A DNA stretch of 64,000 nucleotides, taken from contig JBFLXB010000019.1 of NCBI GenBank assembly GCA_040757335.1, positions 1 to 64,000 on the forward strand. The letters are read 5' to 3'. Source of the stretch: Nitrospirota bacterium. Its GTDB lineage: Bacteria; Nitrospirota; Nitrospiria; 2-01-FULL-66-17. This document shows positions 31,565-41,214 of this stretch, piece after piece. The notes beneath the pieces were generated by a model that was not told the origin of the DNA, did not search any database, and saw only the letters and a list, made by a program, of their open reading frames with translations. Numbering within the stretch: position 1 is the stretch's first letter; every line of letters begins with the position of its first letter. A program made the translations under genes and the position numbers.

Positions 31565-32026
31565 TCAGTGCCGCGGCAAGGCTTCGATAACCACCGCCTT
31601 TCCACCAGCCGCTTCGATCTTCTCCTTTGCGCGCCGGCTGAACGCGTGCGCCTGGATCGTCAGCGGAGCGGCCAGCGTCCCGTCTCCGAGAATCTTGACC
31701 GTCGCGGCCGACGCCTTGATCACGCCGGCGGCCTTCAGTCGTTCGGGCGTGACCGCGTCGGTCGCGTCGAAGCCCGCCAGTCGATCAAGGTTCACGACCG
31801 ACGGCGCCTCGCGAAAAATATTCACGAACCCGCGCTTCGGCGCGCGGCGGATCATCGGATTCTGGCCGCCTTCGAATCCCGGAGCCTTCGTCCCGCCGGA
31901 ACGGGCGCCCTGCCCCTTGTGGCCCTTGGTCGAGGTCTTGCCGTGACCGGAACCGATGCCGCGGCCGATCCGCTTTTCTTTCTTCTTCGCGCCCCGCGCA
32001 GGAGCGAGCTGATCCAGCCGAATCAT
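31565..32026 (-). CDS. rplO: Ribosomal protein uL15
   Basis: A 153-residue protein, MIRLDQLAPARGAKKKEKRI with the Gly-rich GRGIGSGHGKTSTKGHKGQG segment and a C-terminal globular domain. Its ATG overlaps the rpmD stop (ATGA). Usual place before secY. Confidence 0.97.
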   Translation of the reverse strand: MIRLDQLAPARGAKKKEKRIGRGIGSGHGKTSTKGHKGQGARSGGTKAPGFEGGQNPMIRRAPKRGFVNIFREAPSVVNLDRLAGFDATDAVTPERLKAAGVIKASAATVKILGDGTLAAPLTIQAHAFSRRAKEKIEAAGGKAVVIEALPRH

Positions 32027-32262
32027 GACCGTCCTTCGGTGTGGGGTTCGACCAGGACCATATGCGAGATCGCGGCCACCATCCCCCGAATGGCCGGATT
32101 GTCCGGTCGGATCACCGTCTGTTGCAGCTTACGAAATCCCAACCCCTTGACGATGGCTTTGTGCTTCGCCGGGCGGCCGATCGGGCTTCTCACCAGAGTG
32201 ATGGCCAGGCGGGAACCCGTTGGTGTCGTCGCCGGCGTTGCGCTCGGAGTTTGCGGACCCAT
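32023..32262 (-). CDS. rpmD: Ribosomal protein uL30 with N-terminal extension
   Basis: A 79-residue protein. The L30 core begins at RLAITLVRSPIGRPAKHKAI, preceded by about 18 extra Pro/Ala/Thr-rich residues ([17 protein letters not shown]) compared with the usual 60-residue protein. The ATG overlaps the rpsE stop as ATGA and no other start codon lies before the core, so the extension is likely real. Confidence 0.93.
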   Translation of the reverse strand: MGPQTPSATPATTPTGSRLAITLVRSPIGRPAKHKAIVKGLGFRKLQQTVIRPDNPAIRGMVAAISHMVLVEPHTEGRS

Positions 32263-32771
32263 CACGCTCCCACCTCGGCCGGCTCGACCGCCCGCACGCC
32301 CCGCATCCTCGTGAGCGTGTCCGGGTCGCGCAGCGCCGTCAGACCGTTGAGCGTGGCCTTGACCACGTTGTAGGGATTCCCGCTCCCCAACGACTTGCAG
32401 AGGATATTCCGAATCCCGGAGATCTCCATTACCGAACGCACGGCGCCGCCCGCGATAATTCCCGTTCCCTCCGCGGCGGGCTTCATCATGATCCGTTCGG
32501 CCCCGCACCGCCCGACGATCTCGTACGGGATGGTATCGTCTTTGATCGGCACTCGCACCAGGCTTTTCTTGGCGTGCTCGACGGCCTTGCGGATCGCCTC
32601 AGGGACTTCCGCGGCCTTGCCTTTGCCCACACCGACGTACCCCTGGCCGTCGCCGACCACAACGATCGCCGCAAAACTGAACCGCTTGCCGCCCTTCACC
32701 ACCTTGGCCACACGGTTGATATACACGACCTTGTCCTTTAAGGTCAGCTCATCCGGATTGACACGTTCCAA
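32262..32771 (-). CDS. rpsE: Ribosomal protein uS5
   Basis: A 169-residue protein with the double-stranded RNA-binding-like S5 N-domain ([20 protein letters not shown]) and the C-terminal domain ([20 protein letters not shown]). It helps decoding accuracy. The start is TTG, supported by AGGAGG 8 nt upstream; no ATG or GTG alternative exists near the N-terminus. Confidence 0.96.
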   Translation of the reverse strand: MERVNPDELTLKDKVVYINRVAKVVKGGKRFSFAAIVVVGDGQGYVGVGKGKAAEVPEAIRKAVEHAKKSLVRVPIKDDTIPYEIVGRCGAERIMMKPAAEGTGIIAGGAVRSVMEISGIRNILCKSLGSGNPYNVVKATLNGLTALRDPDTLTRMRGVRAVEPAEVGA

Positions 32772-32783
32772 CCGTCAGCCCTC

Positions 32784-33152
32784 CTAGAATTGCAATCCCG
32801 CTTCACGCGCGGCGTCCGCAAGCGCTTTGAGCCTGCCGTGATACAGGTAGCCCCCGCGATCAAAAACCACCGCCACCACGTTCGCCGCCTTGGCGCGCTC
32901 AGCCACCGCCGCACCCAGGGCCTTCGCCGCCTCGATCGAGTTGTGTTTCACCCGCTCGCGAATCGAGGGTTCCAGCGTGGAGGCCGAGACCACGGTCCGC
33001 CCATCGAGGTCGTCGATGATTTGACAGTACAGATAGCGATTGCTTCGGAACACCGACAACCGCAGACGGCTCTTGGTGCCGATCACCCGCTTCCGCACGC
33101 GACGGTGTCTGCGCTGGCGGGCCTCGACTTTATCTTTGGCATTTGTGCTCAT
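32784..33152 (-). CDS. rplR: Ribosomal protein uL18
   Basis: A 122-residue 5S-rRNA-binding protein. The core [20 protein letters not shown], then [12 protein letters not shown] and [20 protein letters not shown] are conserved. It lies between rplF and rpsE, as expected. Confidence 0.97.
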   Translation of the reverse strand: MSTNAKDKVEARQRRHRRVRKRVIGTKSRLRLSVFRSNRYLYCQIIDDLDGRTVVSASTLEPSIRERVKHNSIEAAKALGAAVAERAKAANVVAVVFDRGGYLYHGRLKALADAAREAGLQF

Positions 33153-33192
33153 CGTTCGATCATCTCAGGACGCCCTCCGGCGCCGACAGGTC

Positions 33193-33729
33193 CTACTTGC
33201 CGGTCTTTCCTTCCTTGCGGATGATGTGTTCGCCCGCGTACTTGACGCCCTTGCCCTTGTAGGGCTCGGGCTTTCGCATCGCCCGAATCTTGGCCGCGGC
33301 CTGGCCGAGCACGTACTTGTCGATTCCCTTCAGCGTGACTGTGGTCTGTTTGTCGACCGCCGCGTCGATCCCCGCTGGCAACGGAAACTCGATCTGGTGC
33401 GTGTGCCCCAGGCTCAGGAGCAGCTTCTTGCCCTGCAGTTGGGCGCGGTACCCCACGCCGCTGATCTCCAGCACCCGTTCATACCCCTGGGTCACGCCCT
33501 CGACCATGTTCTTGATCTCGTTCCTGACCGTGCCGTGGAGGGAGCGGTCGGTCTTCTCGTCGGTGGAGCGGCCTACTCGGATCTGGCCGTTCTCCACCTG
33601 AACCGACACCCGCGGGTGGATCGTCTTGGAAAGCTCGCCCTTCGGGCCTTTCACCCGGACGAGGCCTCCCGCGACCTTCACGTCGACCCCCTTGGGAACC
33701 GCCAACTCTTTACGCCCGATCCTCGACAT
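33193..33729 (-). CDS. rplF: Ribosomal protein uL6
   Basis: A 178-residue protein, MSRIGRKELAVPKGVDVKVA with the C-terminal PEPYKGKGVKYAGEHIIRKE signature. It sits near the factor-binding site of the large subunit. It starts 3 nt after the rpsH stop. Confidence 0.98.
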   Translation of the reverse strand: MSRIGRKELAVPKGVDVKVAGGLVRVKGPKGELSKTIHPRVSVQVENGQIRVGRSTDEKTDRSLHGTVRNEIKNMVEGVTQGYERVLEISGVGYRAQLQGKKLLLSLGHTHQIEFPLPAGIDAAVDKQTTVTLKGIDKYVLGQAAAKIRAMRKPEPYKGKGVKYAGEHIIRKEGKTGK

Positions 33730-33732
33730 GGC

Positions 33733-34131
33733 TCACCACACGTAACACAATACCTCTCCGCCGACCTTGGCCTGCCGAGATTGCTTGTCGGTCAGGACCC
33801 CACGGTTGGTGGAGAGGACCGCGATCCCGTAACCGCCTTTGACCTGCGGGATGCGGTCGTAACCCACGTACACGCGCCGACCGGGGGTGCTCACGCGTTC
33901 GATCCCCGCGATCACCGGCTCTTCTTCGTTGAGGTATTTCAGCTCGATCTTGAGCGCCTGTCGCCCCTCGTGAGACACCAAACGCGCATCGCGAACAAAG
34001 CCTTCCTCTTTGAGCAGGCGGGCGATCTCGCGTTTGATCCGAGACGCCGGGATGAGGACGGACTCGTGACGTCGCATCATCGCGTTGCGAATACGCGTCA
34101 ACATGTCGGCGATGGGATCGGTCATACTCAT
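33733..34131 (-). CDS. rpsH: Ribosomal protein uS8
   Basis: A 132-residue 16S-rRNA-binding protein, MSMTDPIADMLTRIRNAMMR to the C-terminal STNRGVLTDKQSRQAKVGGE and LCYVW. AAGGAG lies 10 nt before the first ATG. In E. coli S8 represses the spc operon; no equivalent hairpin was identified here. Confidence 0.97.
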   Translation of the reverse strand: MSMTDPIADMLTRIRNAMMRRHESVLIPASRIKREIARLLKEEGFVRDARLVSHEGRQALKIELKYLNEEEPVIAGIERVSTPGRRVYVGYDRIPQVKGGYGIAVLSTNRGVLTDKQSRQAKVGGEVLCYVW

Positions 34132-34202
34132 CGAAACATTACTCCTTCGTTTTTCCGTTCCCCGATTCCCCGATTCGCCGGTTTACCGGTTCTGGTCTTC
34201 AT

Positions 34203-34388
34203 CTACCAGCTCGCCTTCACCACGCCGGGGATATCCCCCCGCAGGCTGAAGTTGCGGAAGCAGATCCGGCAGAGGGCGAATTTTCTCATGTAGCCCCGCA
34301 CGCGGCCGCAGGACCGGCAGCGATGGTACTGGCGAACCGCGAATTTTTGCGGCTGGAGGGATTTATGGATGATTGCCTTGCGTGCCAT
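34203..34388 (-). CDS. rpsN: Ribosomal protein uS14, zinc-binding short form
   Basis: A 61-residue type-Z S14 with two CxxC pairs (CRSCGR and CRICFR), [23 protein letters not shown] 34388 has AAGGAG 4 nt upstream; the longer open frame to 34466 overlaps rplE. It lies in the usual spc-operon position between L5 and S8. Confidence 0.97.
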   Translation of the reverse strand: MARKAIIHKSLQPQKFAVRQYHRCRSCGRVRGYMRKFALCRICFRNFSLRGDIPGVVKASW

Positions 34389-34413
34389 GGGTCTCCTTCG
34401 ATCAGCTCTGCGG

Positions 34414-34977
34414 TCAGTTCCTGAACGGCATGCCGAGGTGTTTGAGCAGGGCCTTGGCTTCCGCATCGGTCTTGGCGGTGGTTACGATCGTCACATCCAT
34501 GCCGTGAATCGCGCTGATCTCGTCGTATTTGATCTCGGGGAAAATCAGCTGCTCCTTGACACCCAGCGTGTAGTTGCCCCGCCCGTCGAACGATCGCCCC
34601 AGCACGCCGCGAAAATCGCGGATGCGCGGGAGCGCCACGTGCAGCAGGCGCTCGAGGAACTCCCACATGCGCTGGCCCCGCATCGTCACCTTGCACCCGA
34701 TGGACATGCCCTGGCGCAGCTTGAACCCGGCGATGGATTTGCGCGCCTTGGTGATCATGGGACGTTGTCCCGTGATTTGGGCCACCTCGCCCATCGCGGC
34801 TTCCAGCAGCTTACCGTTGGAGGTGGCCTCGCCCATCCCGACGTTGAGCACGACCTTTTCCAGTCGCGGCACCTGCATCGGGTTCTTGTAGGCGAATTCC
34901 TTCATCAGCAGCGGCACCACTTCTTCTTGGTAACGCGTGCGAAGGGGCGGTACTTCGGTGGTCGAGGTCTTTGCCAT
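34414..34977 (-). CDS. rplE: Ribosomal protein uL5
   Basis: A 187-residue 5S-rRNA-binding protein containing [40 protein letters not shown] and the C-terminal [20 protein letters not shown]. It starts 2 nt after the rplX stop. Confidence 0.98.
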   Translation of the reverse strand: MAKTSTTEVPPLRTRYQEEVVPLLMKEFAYKNPMQVPRLEKVVLNVGMGEATSNGKLLEAAMGEVAQITGQRPMITKARKSIAGFKLRQGMSIGCKVTMRGQRMWEFLERLLHVALPRIRDFRGVLGRSFDGRGNYTLGVKEQLIFPEIKYDEISAIHGMDVTIVTTAKTDAEAKALLKHLGMPFRN

Positions 34978-34979
34978 CG

Positions 34980-35339
34980 CTAGCCCTTATCCACGATCTC
35001 TCCGCACCGCTTGCAGCGGCGGAGCCGTCGCCCACCATCGAGCAGCGCGACCCCGAGCCTGGCGGGTTTGGCGCAGTGTGGACACACCACCATCACCTTC
35101 GCGAGCGCGAGCGCGCCTTCCTTTTCCACGATGCCGCCCTTGCTCGAGCGGCCGGGCTTGGTGTGGCGTTTGATCAGGTTGAGTTTTTCCACCACCACCT
35201 TGGACTGGGCCGGCATCACGTGCAGGACCTTGCCCTGCTTCCCGCGTTCTTTGCCGGCCAGGATCACCACGGTGTCGCCCTTCTTGATCCGCGCCTTCGT
35301 GGGCATTGCTTCAATCGACTTGAGTGTCGTCCCGATCAT
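34980..35339 (-). CDS. rplX: Ribosomal protein uL24
   Basis: A 119-residue protein with a KOW motif ([20 protein letters not shown]) and a C-terminal zinc-ribbon-like pair (CPHCAKP, CKRCGE), seen in many L24 proteins. Two starts are possible: ATG 35339 directly follows the rplN TAG and has GAGGTG 6 nt upstream, whereas ATG 35306 ([11 protein letters not shown]) gives the commoner family N-terminus but lacks a ribosome site. The first is listed. Confidence 0.95.
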   Translation of the reverse strand: MIGTTLKSIEAMPTKARIKKGDTVVILAGKERGKQGKVLHVMPAQSKVVVEKLNLIKRHTKPGRSSKGGIVEKEGALALAKVMVVCPHCAKPARLGVALLDGGRRLRRCKRCGEIVDKG

Positions 35340-35708
35340 CTACAACACCTCGGGCGCCAACGAAATGATCTTCATGAACTTCTTCCATCTCAATTCTCGG
35401 GCGACCGGCCCGAAGATTCGGGTGCCGATCGGTTCGCCCTGGGCGTTGATCAGCACCGCGGCGTTGCGGTCGAATTTGATGTAGGAACCGTCCTCCCGAC
35501 GCACGCCTTTGACGGTACGAACCACCACCGCCTTCACCACCTCCCCCTTCTTGACGCTGCCCTGGGGAATGGCTTCTTTGACCGTGACCGTGATCACGTC
35601 GCCGATCGTGGCGTACCGGCGCTTGGACCCGCCGAAGACGTGAAAACACATCACCTTCTTCGCGCCCGAATTGTCGGCGACATCGAGCATGGTGTAAATC
35701 TGGATCAT
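35340..35708 (-). CDS. rplN: Ribosomal protein uL14
   Basis: A 122-residue protein, [20 protein letters not shown] to [20 protein letters not shown], of the usual length. Its ATG overlaps the rpsQ stop (ATGA). Confidence 0.98.
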   Translation of the reverse strand: MIQIYTMLDVADNSGAKKVMCFHVFGGSKRRYATIGDVITVTVKEAIPQGSVKKGEVVKAVVVRTVKGVRREDGSYIKFDRNAAVLINAQGEPIGTRIFGPVARELRWKKFMKIISLAPEVL

Positions 35709-36046
35709 GACGCCGTCGGCTCCTGGGCGGCCTTCCCGATTTCCACGGCCCGTTCGAGGATCGAAACCACCCGCCAGCGCTTGCGCTTGGACAACGGACG
35801 CGTCTCCGATAGTCGGACCAGGTCCCCCACGCCGCAGTTCCGGTCGTCGTGAGCCATGTAACGGGTGCTCCGTCGGACCACCTTCTTATACTGCGGGTGA
35901 ACGATCGTCCACTCGACCGCGACCACCACGGTCTTCTGCATCTTATTGCTCACGACCCGCCCCACCACCGATTTGGGTGTGTTGGAGCGATCCTTCGTGG
36001 GCTCCGCGCGGGGCCTCATGGTTTCGGCGTTCTTGGCCATGGTCAT
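35705..36046 (-). CDS. rpsQ: Ribosomal protein uS17 with N-terminal extension
   Basis: A 113-residue protein. The OB-fold core starts at [20 protein letters not shown] and contains [19 protein letters not shown]. About 25 charged residues precede the core, more than the usual handful. The ATG overlaps the rpmC stop (ATGA). Confidence 0.95.
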   Translation of the reverse strand: MTMAKNAETMRPRAEPTKDRSNTPKSVVGRVVSNKMQKTVVVAVEWTIVHPQYKKVVRRSTRYMAHDDRNCGVGDLVRLSETRPLSKRKRWRVVSILERAVEIGKAAQEPTAS

Positions 36047-36249
36047 TTGGCGCCCGTGCGGCCCAACTCGCGGGCAATGGTTTTCACCCGCGCGACCTCG
36101 CGCCGGACGGCCTTGAACCGAGCCGGGCTCTCCACCCGGCCGGTCGCGTTCTGCACGCGCAGATGGAACAATTCTTTCTTGAGATCCCGCACCTTCTGCG
36201 CGAGTTCTTCGCTTGTCAGGCCTCGGAGGTCCTTCACGTCGGTCGCCAT
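36043..36249 (-). CDS. rpmC: Ribosomal protein uL29
   Basis: A 68-residue two-helix protein, [20 protein letters not shown] with [16 protein letters not shown]. It lies at the peptide exit tunnel. Order rplP-rpmC-rpsQ is standard and the next gene overlaps its stop. Confidence 0.97.
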   Translation of the reverse strand: MATDVKDLRGLTSEELAQKVRDLKKELFHLRVQNATGRVESPARFKAVRREVARVKTIARELGRTGAK

Positions 36250-36251
36250 CG

Positions 36252-36668
36252 CTACACCTCCGCTCCGCGCTCGATGAACCTGGTCGCGATCGGGAGCTTG
36301 AACGCGGCGAGCCGGAACGCGGCCTTGGCCACGTCTTGCGTCACCCCTTCCATCTCATAGAGGATCCGGCCCGGCTTGACCACGCAAACCCACAGCTCGG
36401 GATTGCCCTTGCCTTTTCCCATCCGGGTTTCCGCGGGCTTCTTGCTGATGGGCTTGTCGGGGAAAACGCGGATCCAGATCCGTCCGCCGCGCTTGACGTA
36501 CCGGGTCATGGCGATGCGCGCCGCCTCGATTTGCCGCGCGGTGACCCATCCCGGTTCCATCGCCTTGAGGCCGAAGTCCCCGAACGCCAGCGCTGCGCCG
36601 CGATAGGCCTTGCCGTTCATGCGGCCCTTTTGCATCTTGCGGTATTTGACTTTCTTGGGGCTAAGCAT
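36252..36668 (-). CDS. rplP: Ribosomal protein uL16
   Basis: A 138-residue protein, [20 protein letters not shown] then [20 protein letters not shown], located near the peptidyl-transferase centre. The start overlaps the end of rpsC by 8 nt, indicating translational coupling. Confidence 0.98.
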   Translation of the reverse strand: MLSPKKVKYRKMQKGRMNGKAYRGAALAFGDFGLKAMEPGWVTARQIEAARIAMTRYVKRGGRIWIRVFPDKPISKKPAETRMGKGKGNPELWVCVVKPGRILYEMEGVTQDVAKAAFRLAAFKLPIATRFIERGAEV

Positions 36669-37335
36669 GGGCCTTCATCCCCCGCTCATCAGCGACCGCG
36701 AGCGCGGCTCCCGGCGCCAGTTCGCCCCGGTAAATCCAGACTTTCACGCCGATCTGACCGTAGGTGGTTTTGGCCTCGGCCAGGCCGTAGTCGATATCGG
36801 CGCGCAGGGTGTGCAGGGGAACCCGCCCCTCGCGGTACCACTCCGTCCGTGCGATTTCGCCGCCGCCCAATCGACCCGCACACGCGACCCTGATGCCCTT
36901 GGCGCCCAAACGGAGCGCGGAGACCACCGCCTTCTTCATCGCGCGACGAAAGGCGATGCGCTTCTCCAATTGAAGGGCGATATTCTCGGCCACCAGTTGC
37001 GCGTCCACTTCGGGTTTCTTGATCTCCCGGATGTTGATCGCCACCTGGCGTTTGGTCAGCGCTTCGATCTCCGCCTTGAGCTTGTCCACCTCGGCCCCTT
37101 TTCGTCCGATGATGATCCCGGGTCTTGAGGTGTGCAGGTTGATCCGGAGTTGGTTGCCCGACCGCTCGATTTCGATCCGCGAGATCCCGGCGTGGTACAG
37201 CTTGCCTTTGACGATCTTGCGGACCTTGAGGTCTTCGTGCAAGAGCGCGGCGAACTCCTTGCCCGCGAACCAACGCGAGTTCCACGACTTGATGTAACCC
37301 AATCGGAAACCGATCGGGTGGACCTTATGCCCCAC
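36661..37335 (-). CDS. rpsC: Ribosomal protein uS3
   Basis: A 224-residue protein with [20 protein letters not shown] at the N-terminus, a KH domain ([20 protein letters not shown]) and the C-terminal [15 protein letters not shown] start overlapping the rplV end by 11 nt. Confidence 0.98.
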   Translation of the reverse strand: MGHKVHPIGFRLGYIKSWNSRWFAGKEFAALLHEDLKVRKIVKGKLYHAGISRIEIERSGNQLRINLHTSRPGIIIGRKGAEVDKLKAEIEALTKRQVAINIREIKKPEVDAQLVAENIALQLEKRIAFRRAMKKAVVSALRLGAKGIRVACAGRLGGGEIARTEWYREGRVPLHTLRADIDYGLAEAKTTYGQIGVKVWIYRGELAPGAALAVADERGMKAHA

Positions 37336-37723
37336 GGTGCTCCGCTCCCTTCGCTGTGCCGGTCGCCGCCGCGCGCCGCGCGGGACGCGGTTTCGGCGTG
37401 ACGACGACGGTGATGTGGCTCATCCGTTTGTGGATCGCGTGCGCGCGTCCCTGCGGCGCCGGCTGGATCCGCTTGAGCGTCGGACCCTGATCAACCACCG
37501 CGTGGCTCACCACCAAGTCGTCCACGTCGCCGATGTCCCGATTTTCCGCGTTCGCGATGGCTGACCGCAGCACCTTTTCGACCACGCGAGCCGCGCCCCT
37601 CGAGGTGAACTTCAGCACCGAGAGCGCGTCTCCCGCGCGCTTGCCGCGGATCAGATCGATCACGCTTCGCGCCTTGCGGGGGGCGATCCGTACGAACTTG
37701 AGGACCGCTTTTGCCTCTGCCAT
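37325..37723 (-). CDS. rplV: Ribosomal protein uL22
   Basis: A 132-residue tunnel protein with [20 protein letters not shown] and the tunnel-reaching loop ending [15 protein letters not shown]. The C-terminus has an extra Ala/Arg/Gly-rich tail of about 20 residues. Usual position between S19 and S3. Confidence 0.97.
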   Translation of the reverse strand: MAEAKAVLKFVRIAPRKARSVIDLIRGKRAGDALSVLKFTSRGAARVVEKVLRSAIANAENRDIGDVDDLVVSHAVVDQGPTLKRIQPAPQGRAHAIHKRMSHITVVVTPKPRPARRAAATGTAKGAEHRGA

Positions 37724-37753
37724 GGTATCCGCCGTTCCTCTCTTCGCCGCGCG

Positions 37754-38041
37754 CTACTTCGGCGCCGTCGCCTTCTCCGTCTTGGCCGCGCCGTGGCCTT
37801 TGAAGAGCCGCGTGGGCGCGAACTCCCCGAGCTTGTGCCCGACCAGATTCTCGGTCACGTACACCGGGATGAACTTCTTGCCGTTGTGAACCGCCAAGGT
37901 GTGTCCCAACATCTCCGGCACGATGGTCGACCGGCGCGACCACGTTTTGATGATCTTTTTGTCCCTGGCCTGGTTGAGTTTTTCGATCTTGGCCATCAAG
38001 CTGGCGTCGACGAACGGGCCTTTCTTGACTGATCTCGGCAT
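37754..38041 (-). CDS. rpsS: Ribosomal protein uS19
   Basis: A 95-residue head protein, [20 protein letters not shown] then [21 protein letters not shown] short Lys/Ala-rich tail ([11 protein letters not shown]) follows the conserved part. Confidence 0.98.
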   Translation of the reverse strand: MPRSVKKGPFVDASLMAKIEKLNQARDKKIIKTWSRRSTIVPEMLGHTLAVHNGKKFIPVYVTENLVGHKLGEFAPTRLFKGHGAAKTEKATAPK

Positions 38042-38047
38042 AGCTCG

Positions 38048-38872
38048 CTACGTCCTCTTCTTGATGATGAACCGCGTCGTGTCCTTCCGGCGCCTGGTCT
38101 TGAACCCCTTGGCGAGCTGACCCCAGGGGGACACCGGATGGGGATTGCCTTGCCCGGCCTTCCCCTCGCCGCCGCCGTGCGGGTGGTCAACGGGGTTCAT
38201 CGCCACCCCCCGGACCGTCGGACGACGCCCCAACCATCGGGAGCGTCCGGCCTTGCCGATCGACACGTTTTCGTGATCGAGATTGCCGACCTGACCGACC
38301 GTGGCCATACACGCGGCGCTGATCAATCGAACCTCTCCGGAGCCCAACCGCACCTGGGCATACCGCTCATCCCTGGCCATCAACTGCGCCACCGTGCCCG
38401 CGCTACGGGCCAGTTGGCCGCCTTTGCCCGGCCGCATTTCGATGTTGTGGATCTGCGTCCCCACCGTGATCTTGGACAGCGGGAGCGCGTTGCCCACTCG
38501 GATCTCGGCGTTCGGACCCGACATCACGGTACTCCCCACGGTCAGGCCGAGCGGCGCCAAGATGTAGCGCTTCTCCCCGTCGCGGTAGTTCAGCAGCGCG
38601 ATCCGGGCGGAACGATTCGGATCGTACTCGATGGACGCCACCGTCGCCGGAATGTCCGGCTTATCCCGCTTGAAGTCGATGAGCCGGAACGCACGTTTGT
38701 GACCGCCGCCCCGGTGCCGCACCGTCATCTTCCCGACGTTGTTGCGTCCGCCCGACGGGGAACGCGACACCACCAGCGATTTTTCCGGACGCCGTTTGGT
38801 GAGCTCTTCGAACGTCGAACACGTCATCGCGCGTCGCCCCGGGGAGGTGGGCTTGTATCCCTTTATCGCCAT
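38048..38872 (-). CDS. rplB: Ribosomal protein uL2
   Basis: A 274-residue core large-subunit protein. It contains [20 protein letters not shown] and the invariant [17 protein letters not shown] including the catalytic-centre histidine. Repeat copy 5 separates it from rplW. Confidence 0.98.
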   Translation of the reverse strand: MAIKGYKPTSPGRRAMTCSTFEELTKRRPEKSLVVSRSPSGGRNNVGKMTVRHRGGGHKRAFRLIDFKRDKPDIPATVASIEYDPNRSARIALLNYRDGEKRYILAPLGLTVGSTVMSGPNAEIRVGNALPLSKITVGTQIHNIEMRPGKGGQLARSAGTVAQLMARDERYAQVRLGSGEVRLISAACMATVGQVGNLDHENVSIGKAGRSRWLGRRPTVRGVAMNPVDHPHGGGEGKAGQGNPHPVSPWGQLAKGFKTRRRKDTTRFIIKKRT

Positions 38873-38894
38873 AATGACACCGTTTCTGTCTGTG

Positions 38895-39015
38895 AGCCCG
38901 CGCAGGAAGGGTCAGATGCAAGGCGGAGCGAGCACCGGAGCGGAGCGTACTGGGTGCGTACGTGAGCACCGGGTGCGCAGCGACAACGCAGCAGATGACC
39001 CTTCATCCGCGGGCT
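38895..39015 (-). repeat. Dispersed stop-codon-adjacent palindromic element, copy 5
   Basis: Arms AGCCCGCGCAGGAAGGGTCA and TGACCCTTCATCCGCGGGCT differ from copy 4 at several paired positions, but both sides have changed together. The interior has GAGCACCGGAGCGGAGCG and GAGCACCGGGTGCGCAGCG around TACTGGGTGCGTAC. It begins one base after the rplW TAG. Confidence 0.93.
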
Positions 39016-39016
39016 C

Positions 39017-39367
39017 CTATCCTCCCTCGAACAGGTCGAGCTTCTGACCCGGCTTCAACGTCACGATCCCCTTCTTCCACGACGGTTCTCGCCCTTCGAA
39101 TCGCCCGAGCCGCTTGGTTTTGCCCCGCACGTTGACGATGTTGACCGACGCCACCTTGACCTTCAGCGCTTCTTCGACCGCCTTCTTCACTTCCGACTTG
39201 TTGGCCCGAGACGAGACCATGAACGAGATCTGGTTGTGCTCTTCGCGCAAGCGCGTGCTTTTTTCCGTCAGGAGCGGAGCAATCAAAATATCGTGGGGAT
39301 CGACCCGCAAACCCGGGGCGTTTCCGGTCGCGGCCTTGGGCGTCGCCTTTCGCGGCGCCGCGCTCAT
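39017..39367 (-). CDS. rplW: Ribosomal protein uL23 with N-terminal extension
   Basis: A 116-residue protein. The L23 core (DILIAPLLTEKSTRLREEHN, FMVSSRANKSEVKKAVEEAL) is preceded by about 24 Ala/Pro/Lys-rich residues. ATG 39367 overlaps the rplD stop (ATGA) and is preferred over an in-frame GTG 6 nt upstream. L23 is the docking site for trigger factor and SRP at the tunnel exit. Confidence 0.95.
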   Translation of the reverse strand: MSAAPRKATPKAATGNAPGLRVDPHDILIAPLLTEKSTRLREEHNQISFMVSSRANKSEVKKAVEEALKVKVASVNIVNVRGKTKRLGRFEGREPSWKKGIVTLKPGQKLDLFEGG

Positions 39368-40242
39368 GACCACGCCTCCGCCAAACGGCCGAGATCAGGT
39401 TGCATCAGCACCACGTGGTGATGCGCCAGCACATCGTAGACGTTGAGTCCCGGGACGTCGACCACGGTGACGCGGCCCAGGTTCGCGCTGGCCCGCCGGA
39501 TCCATCCATCGGCGTCGCGGTGAACGATCAACACCCGGCCGTCCAACCCCAAGGCCTCGAGTAGTCCCGCCATCAGCTTGGTCTTGGGCTCGGCCAACGC
39601 CAACTGGTCGAGCACCACCACCTGGTCCTGCACCACCTTGGCACTCATCGCTCCTGCCAGCGCGGCGCGCGCTTTCTTGCGCGGAAACGCATAACCATAG
39701 TCTCTGGGCGTGGGACCGAACACGGTGCCGCCCTTTCGCCACAGCGGCGAGCGGATCGACCCCGCACGCGCCCGGCCCGTCCCCTTTTGTTTCCACGGCT
39801 TGCGCCCGGTTCCGCTCACTTCACCGCGCTCTTTGGTATCAGCGGTTCCCTGTCGGCGCGAGGCCAACTGCATGGTCACCGCCTCGTGGAGCAGCGCGCG
39901 ATTGGGCTCCGAGGTAAACAACCGCCCCGTCAGCTCGATGCGCCCGACAGTCTCGTTCTTCGCGTTCAAGACCGACACGACTCGTGCACCCGAGGCCGAA
40001 ATCTCGACCGCCGGCCTGGTGACGGGAACAGCGACCTTCGGGGCCTTCGGGGCCGCCGGAGGTGCGGTTTGCTTCTTGGATGGCTCGCGTGGCGCGACGC
40101 GGGTCGGACGCGCGGCGGCTTTGGGCTTTGCAGCCGCCTTGGCAATGGGTTTGCGTGCCTTGGTCGCTGGCGGCTTGGAACGCGCCGAGGACGCGGGCTT
40201 CGCCTTCCCGGCCCTCCCCTTGCTTCCCTTGCTCGGCGTCAT
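39364..40242 (-). CDS. rplD: Ribosomal protein uL4 with long basic N-terminal extension
   Basis: A 292-residue protein against about 205 in most bacteria. The conserved L4 body starts near residue 88 (VVSVLNAKNETVGRIEL) and includes GTGRARAGSIRSPLWRKGGT and the C-terminal domain. Residues 1-85 are almost wholly Lys, Ala, Pro, Arg and Ser. The start is well supported: its ATG overlaps the rplC stop as ATGA and no start codon lies at the body's boundary. Role of the extension is unknown; it could bind rRNA or be flexible surface tail. Confidence 0.95.
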   Translation of the reverse strand: MTPSKGSKGRAGKAKPASSARSKPPATKARKPIAKAAAKPKAAARPTRVAPREPSKKQTAPPAAPKAPKVAVPVTRPAVEISASGARVVSVLNAKNETVGRIELTGRLFTSEPNRALLHEAVTMQLASRRQGTADTKERGEVSGTGRKPWKQKGTGRARAGSIRSPLWRKGGTVFGPTPRDYGYAFPRKKARAALAGAMSAKVVQDQVVVLDQLALAEPKTKLMAGLLEALGLDGRVLIVHRDADGWIRRASANLGRVTVVDVPGLNVYDVLAHHHVVLMQPDLGRLAEAWS

Positions 40243-40877
40243 GCCCCCCCTCCGGCAGACGCGACGCGCCGAATCTCCACCACCGAGCCGGTTGGACCGG
40301 GGATCGCGCCCCGCAACAACACGAGGTTCTCCTCGGCCCGCACGTCGATCACCTCGAGGCCCTTGACGGTGACGCGCTCCGCGCCCATGTGGCCGGGCAG
40401 CCGCTTGCCCTTGAACACACGCGACGGAAACGAACTCGCCCCGATGGATCCGGGTTGCCGATGAAACATCGAGCCGTGAGTCGCGGGACCGCCTGAAAAG
40501 TGGTGGCGCTTCATGACGCCGGCAAATCCCTTGCCTTTCGAAATCCCGCTGACCGAAACCCACTCGCCCTTTTGCAGCGCCTCCGCGCTGACGGTCTGGC
40601 CCACTTCGACGCCCTGGCCATCGGTCGGGAACTCGCGAAGGTGATACGCCGGCGGCACATTGGCCTTCTTGTAGTGACCGCGCAGCGGTTGATTCGCCCG
40701 ACTTTCTTTCTTCGGATCAAACGAGAGCTGCACCGCCCGGTACCCATCGGTCTCAGGAGTCTTGACCTGTACGACTCGACACGGGCCGGCCTGGACCACG
40801 GTCACGGGAATCAACCGCCCGTTCTCCCCGAACACCTGGGTCATGCCGAGTTTGCGACCGAGCAATCCGCCAATCAC
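40239..40877 (-). CDS. rplC: Ribosomal protein uL3
   Basis: A 212-residue protein, [20 protein letters not shown] with the loop [20 protein letters not shown] that reaches the peptidyl-transferase centre. GTG start overlapping the rpsJ stop (GTGA). Confidence 0.98.
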   Translation of the reverse strand: MIGGLLGRKLGMTQVFGENGRLIPVTVVQAGPCRVVQVKTPETDGYRAVQLSFDPKKESRANQPLRGHYKKANVPPAYHLREFPTDGQGVEVGQTVSAEALQKGEWVSVSGISKGKGFAGVMKRHHFSGGPATHGSMFHRQPGSIGASSFPSRVFKGKRLPGHMGAERVTVKGLEVIDVRAEENLVLLRGAIPGPTGSVVEIRRVASAGGGA

Positions 40878-41188
40878 AACTTGATCTCCACGTGGACACC
40901 GGCCGCGAGGTTGAGCTTCATCAGCGCGTCCACGGTTTCCGGCGACGGTTCCATGATTTCGATCAACCGCTTGTGCGTGCGGATCTCGAATTGTTCGCGC
41001 GACTTTTTGTCCACGTGCGGCGAACGGAGCACCGTGTACCGGTTGATCCGGGTCGGCAACGGCACCGGGCCTGAAATCTTCGCGCCCGTGCGCTTGGCCG
41101 TCTCCACGATCTCCACCACGGATTGATCGAGCACGCGATAGTCATATCCCTTCAGCCTGATCCGAATTTTTTGATTTGCGACAACCAT
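40874..41188 (-). CDS. rpsJ: Ribosomal protein uS10
   Basis: A 104-residue protein, [20 protein letters not shown] to [20 protein letters not shown]. It also serves as NusE in antitermination. It opens the S10 gene block here and follows tuf after repeat copy 6. Confidence 0.98.
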   Translation of the reverse strand: MVVANQKIRIRLKGYDYRVLDQSVVEIVETAKRTGAKISGPVPLPTRINRYTVLRSPHVDKKSREQFEIRTHKRLIEIMEPSPETVDALMKLNLAAGVHVEIKL

Positions 41189-41214
41189 GTCGTCTTGTTC
41201 TTTCTTTCCCCGGA

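Noticed and set aside
32262-32771. Suspected frameshift at the rpsE TTG start
   Set aside because: AGGAGG at the right distance and normal family length support a genuine TTG start.
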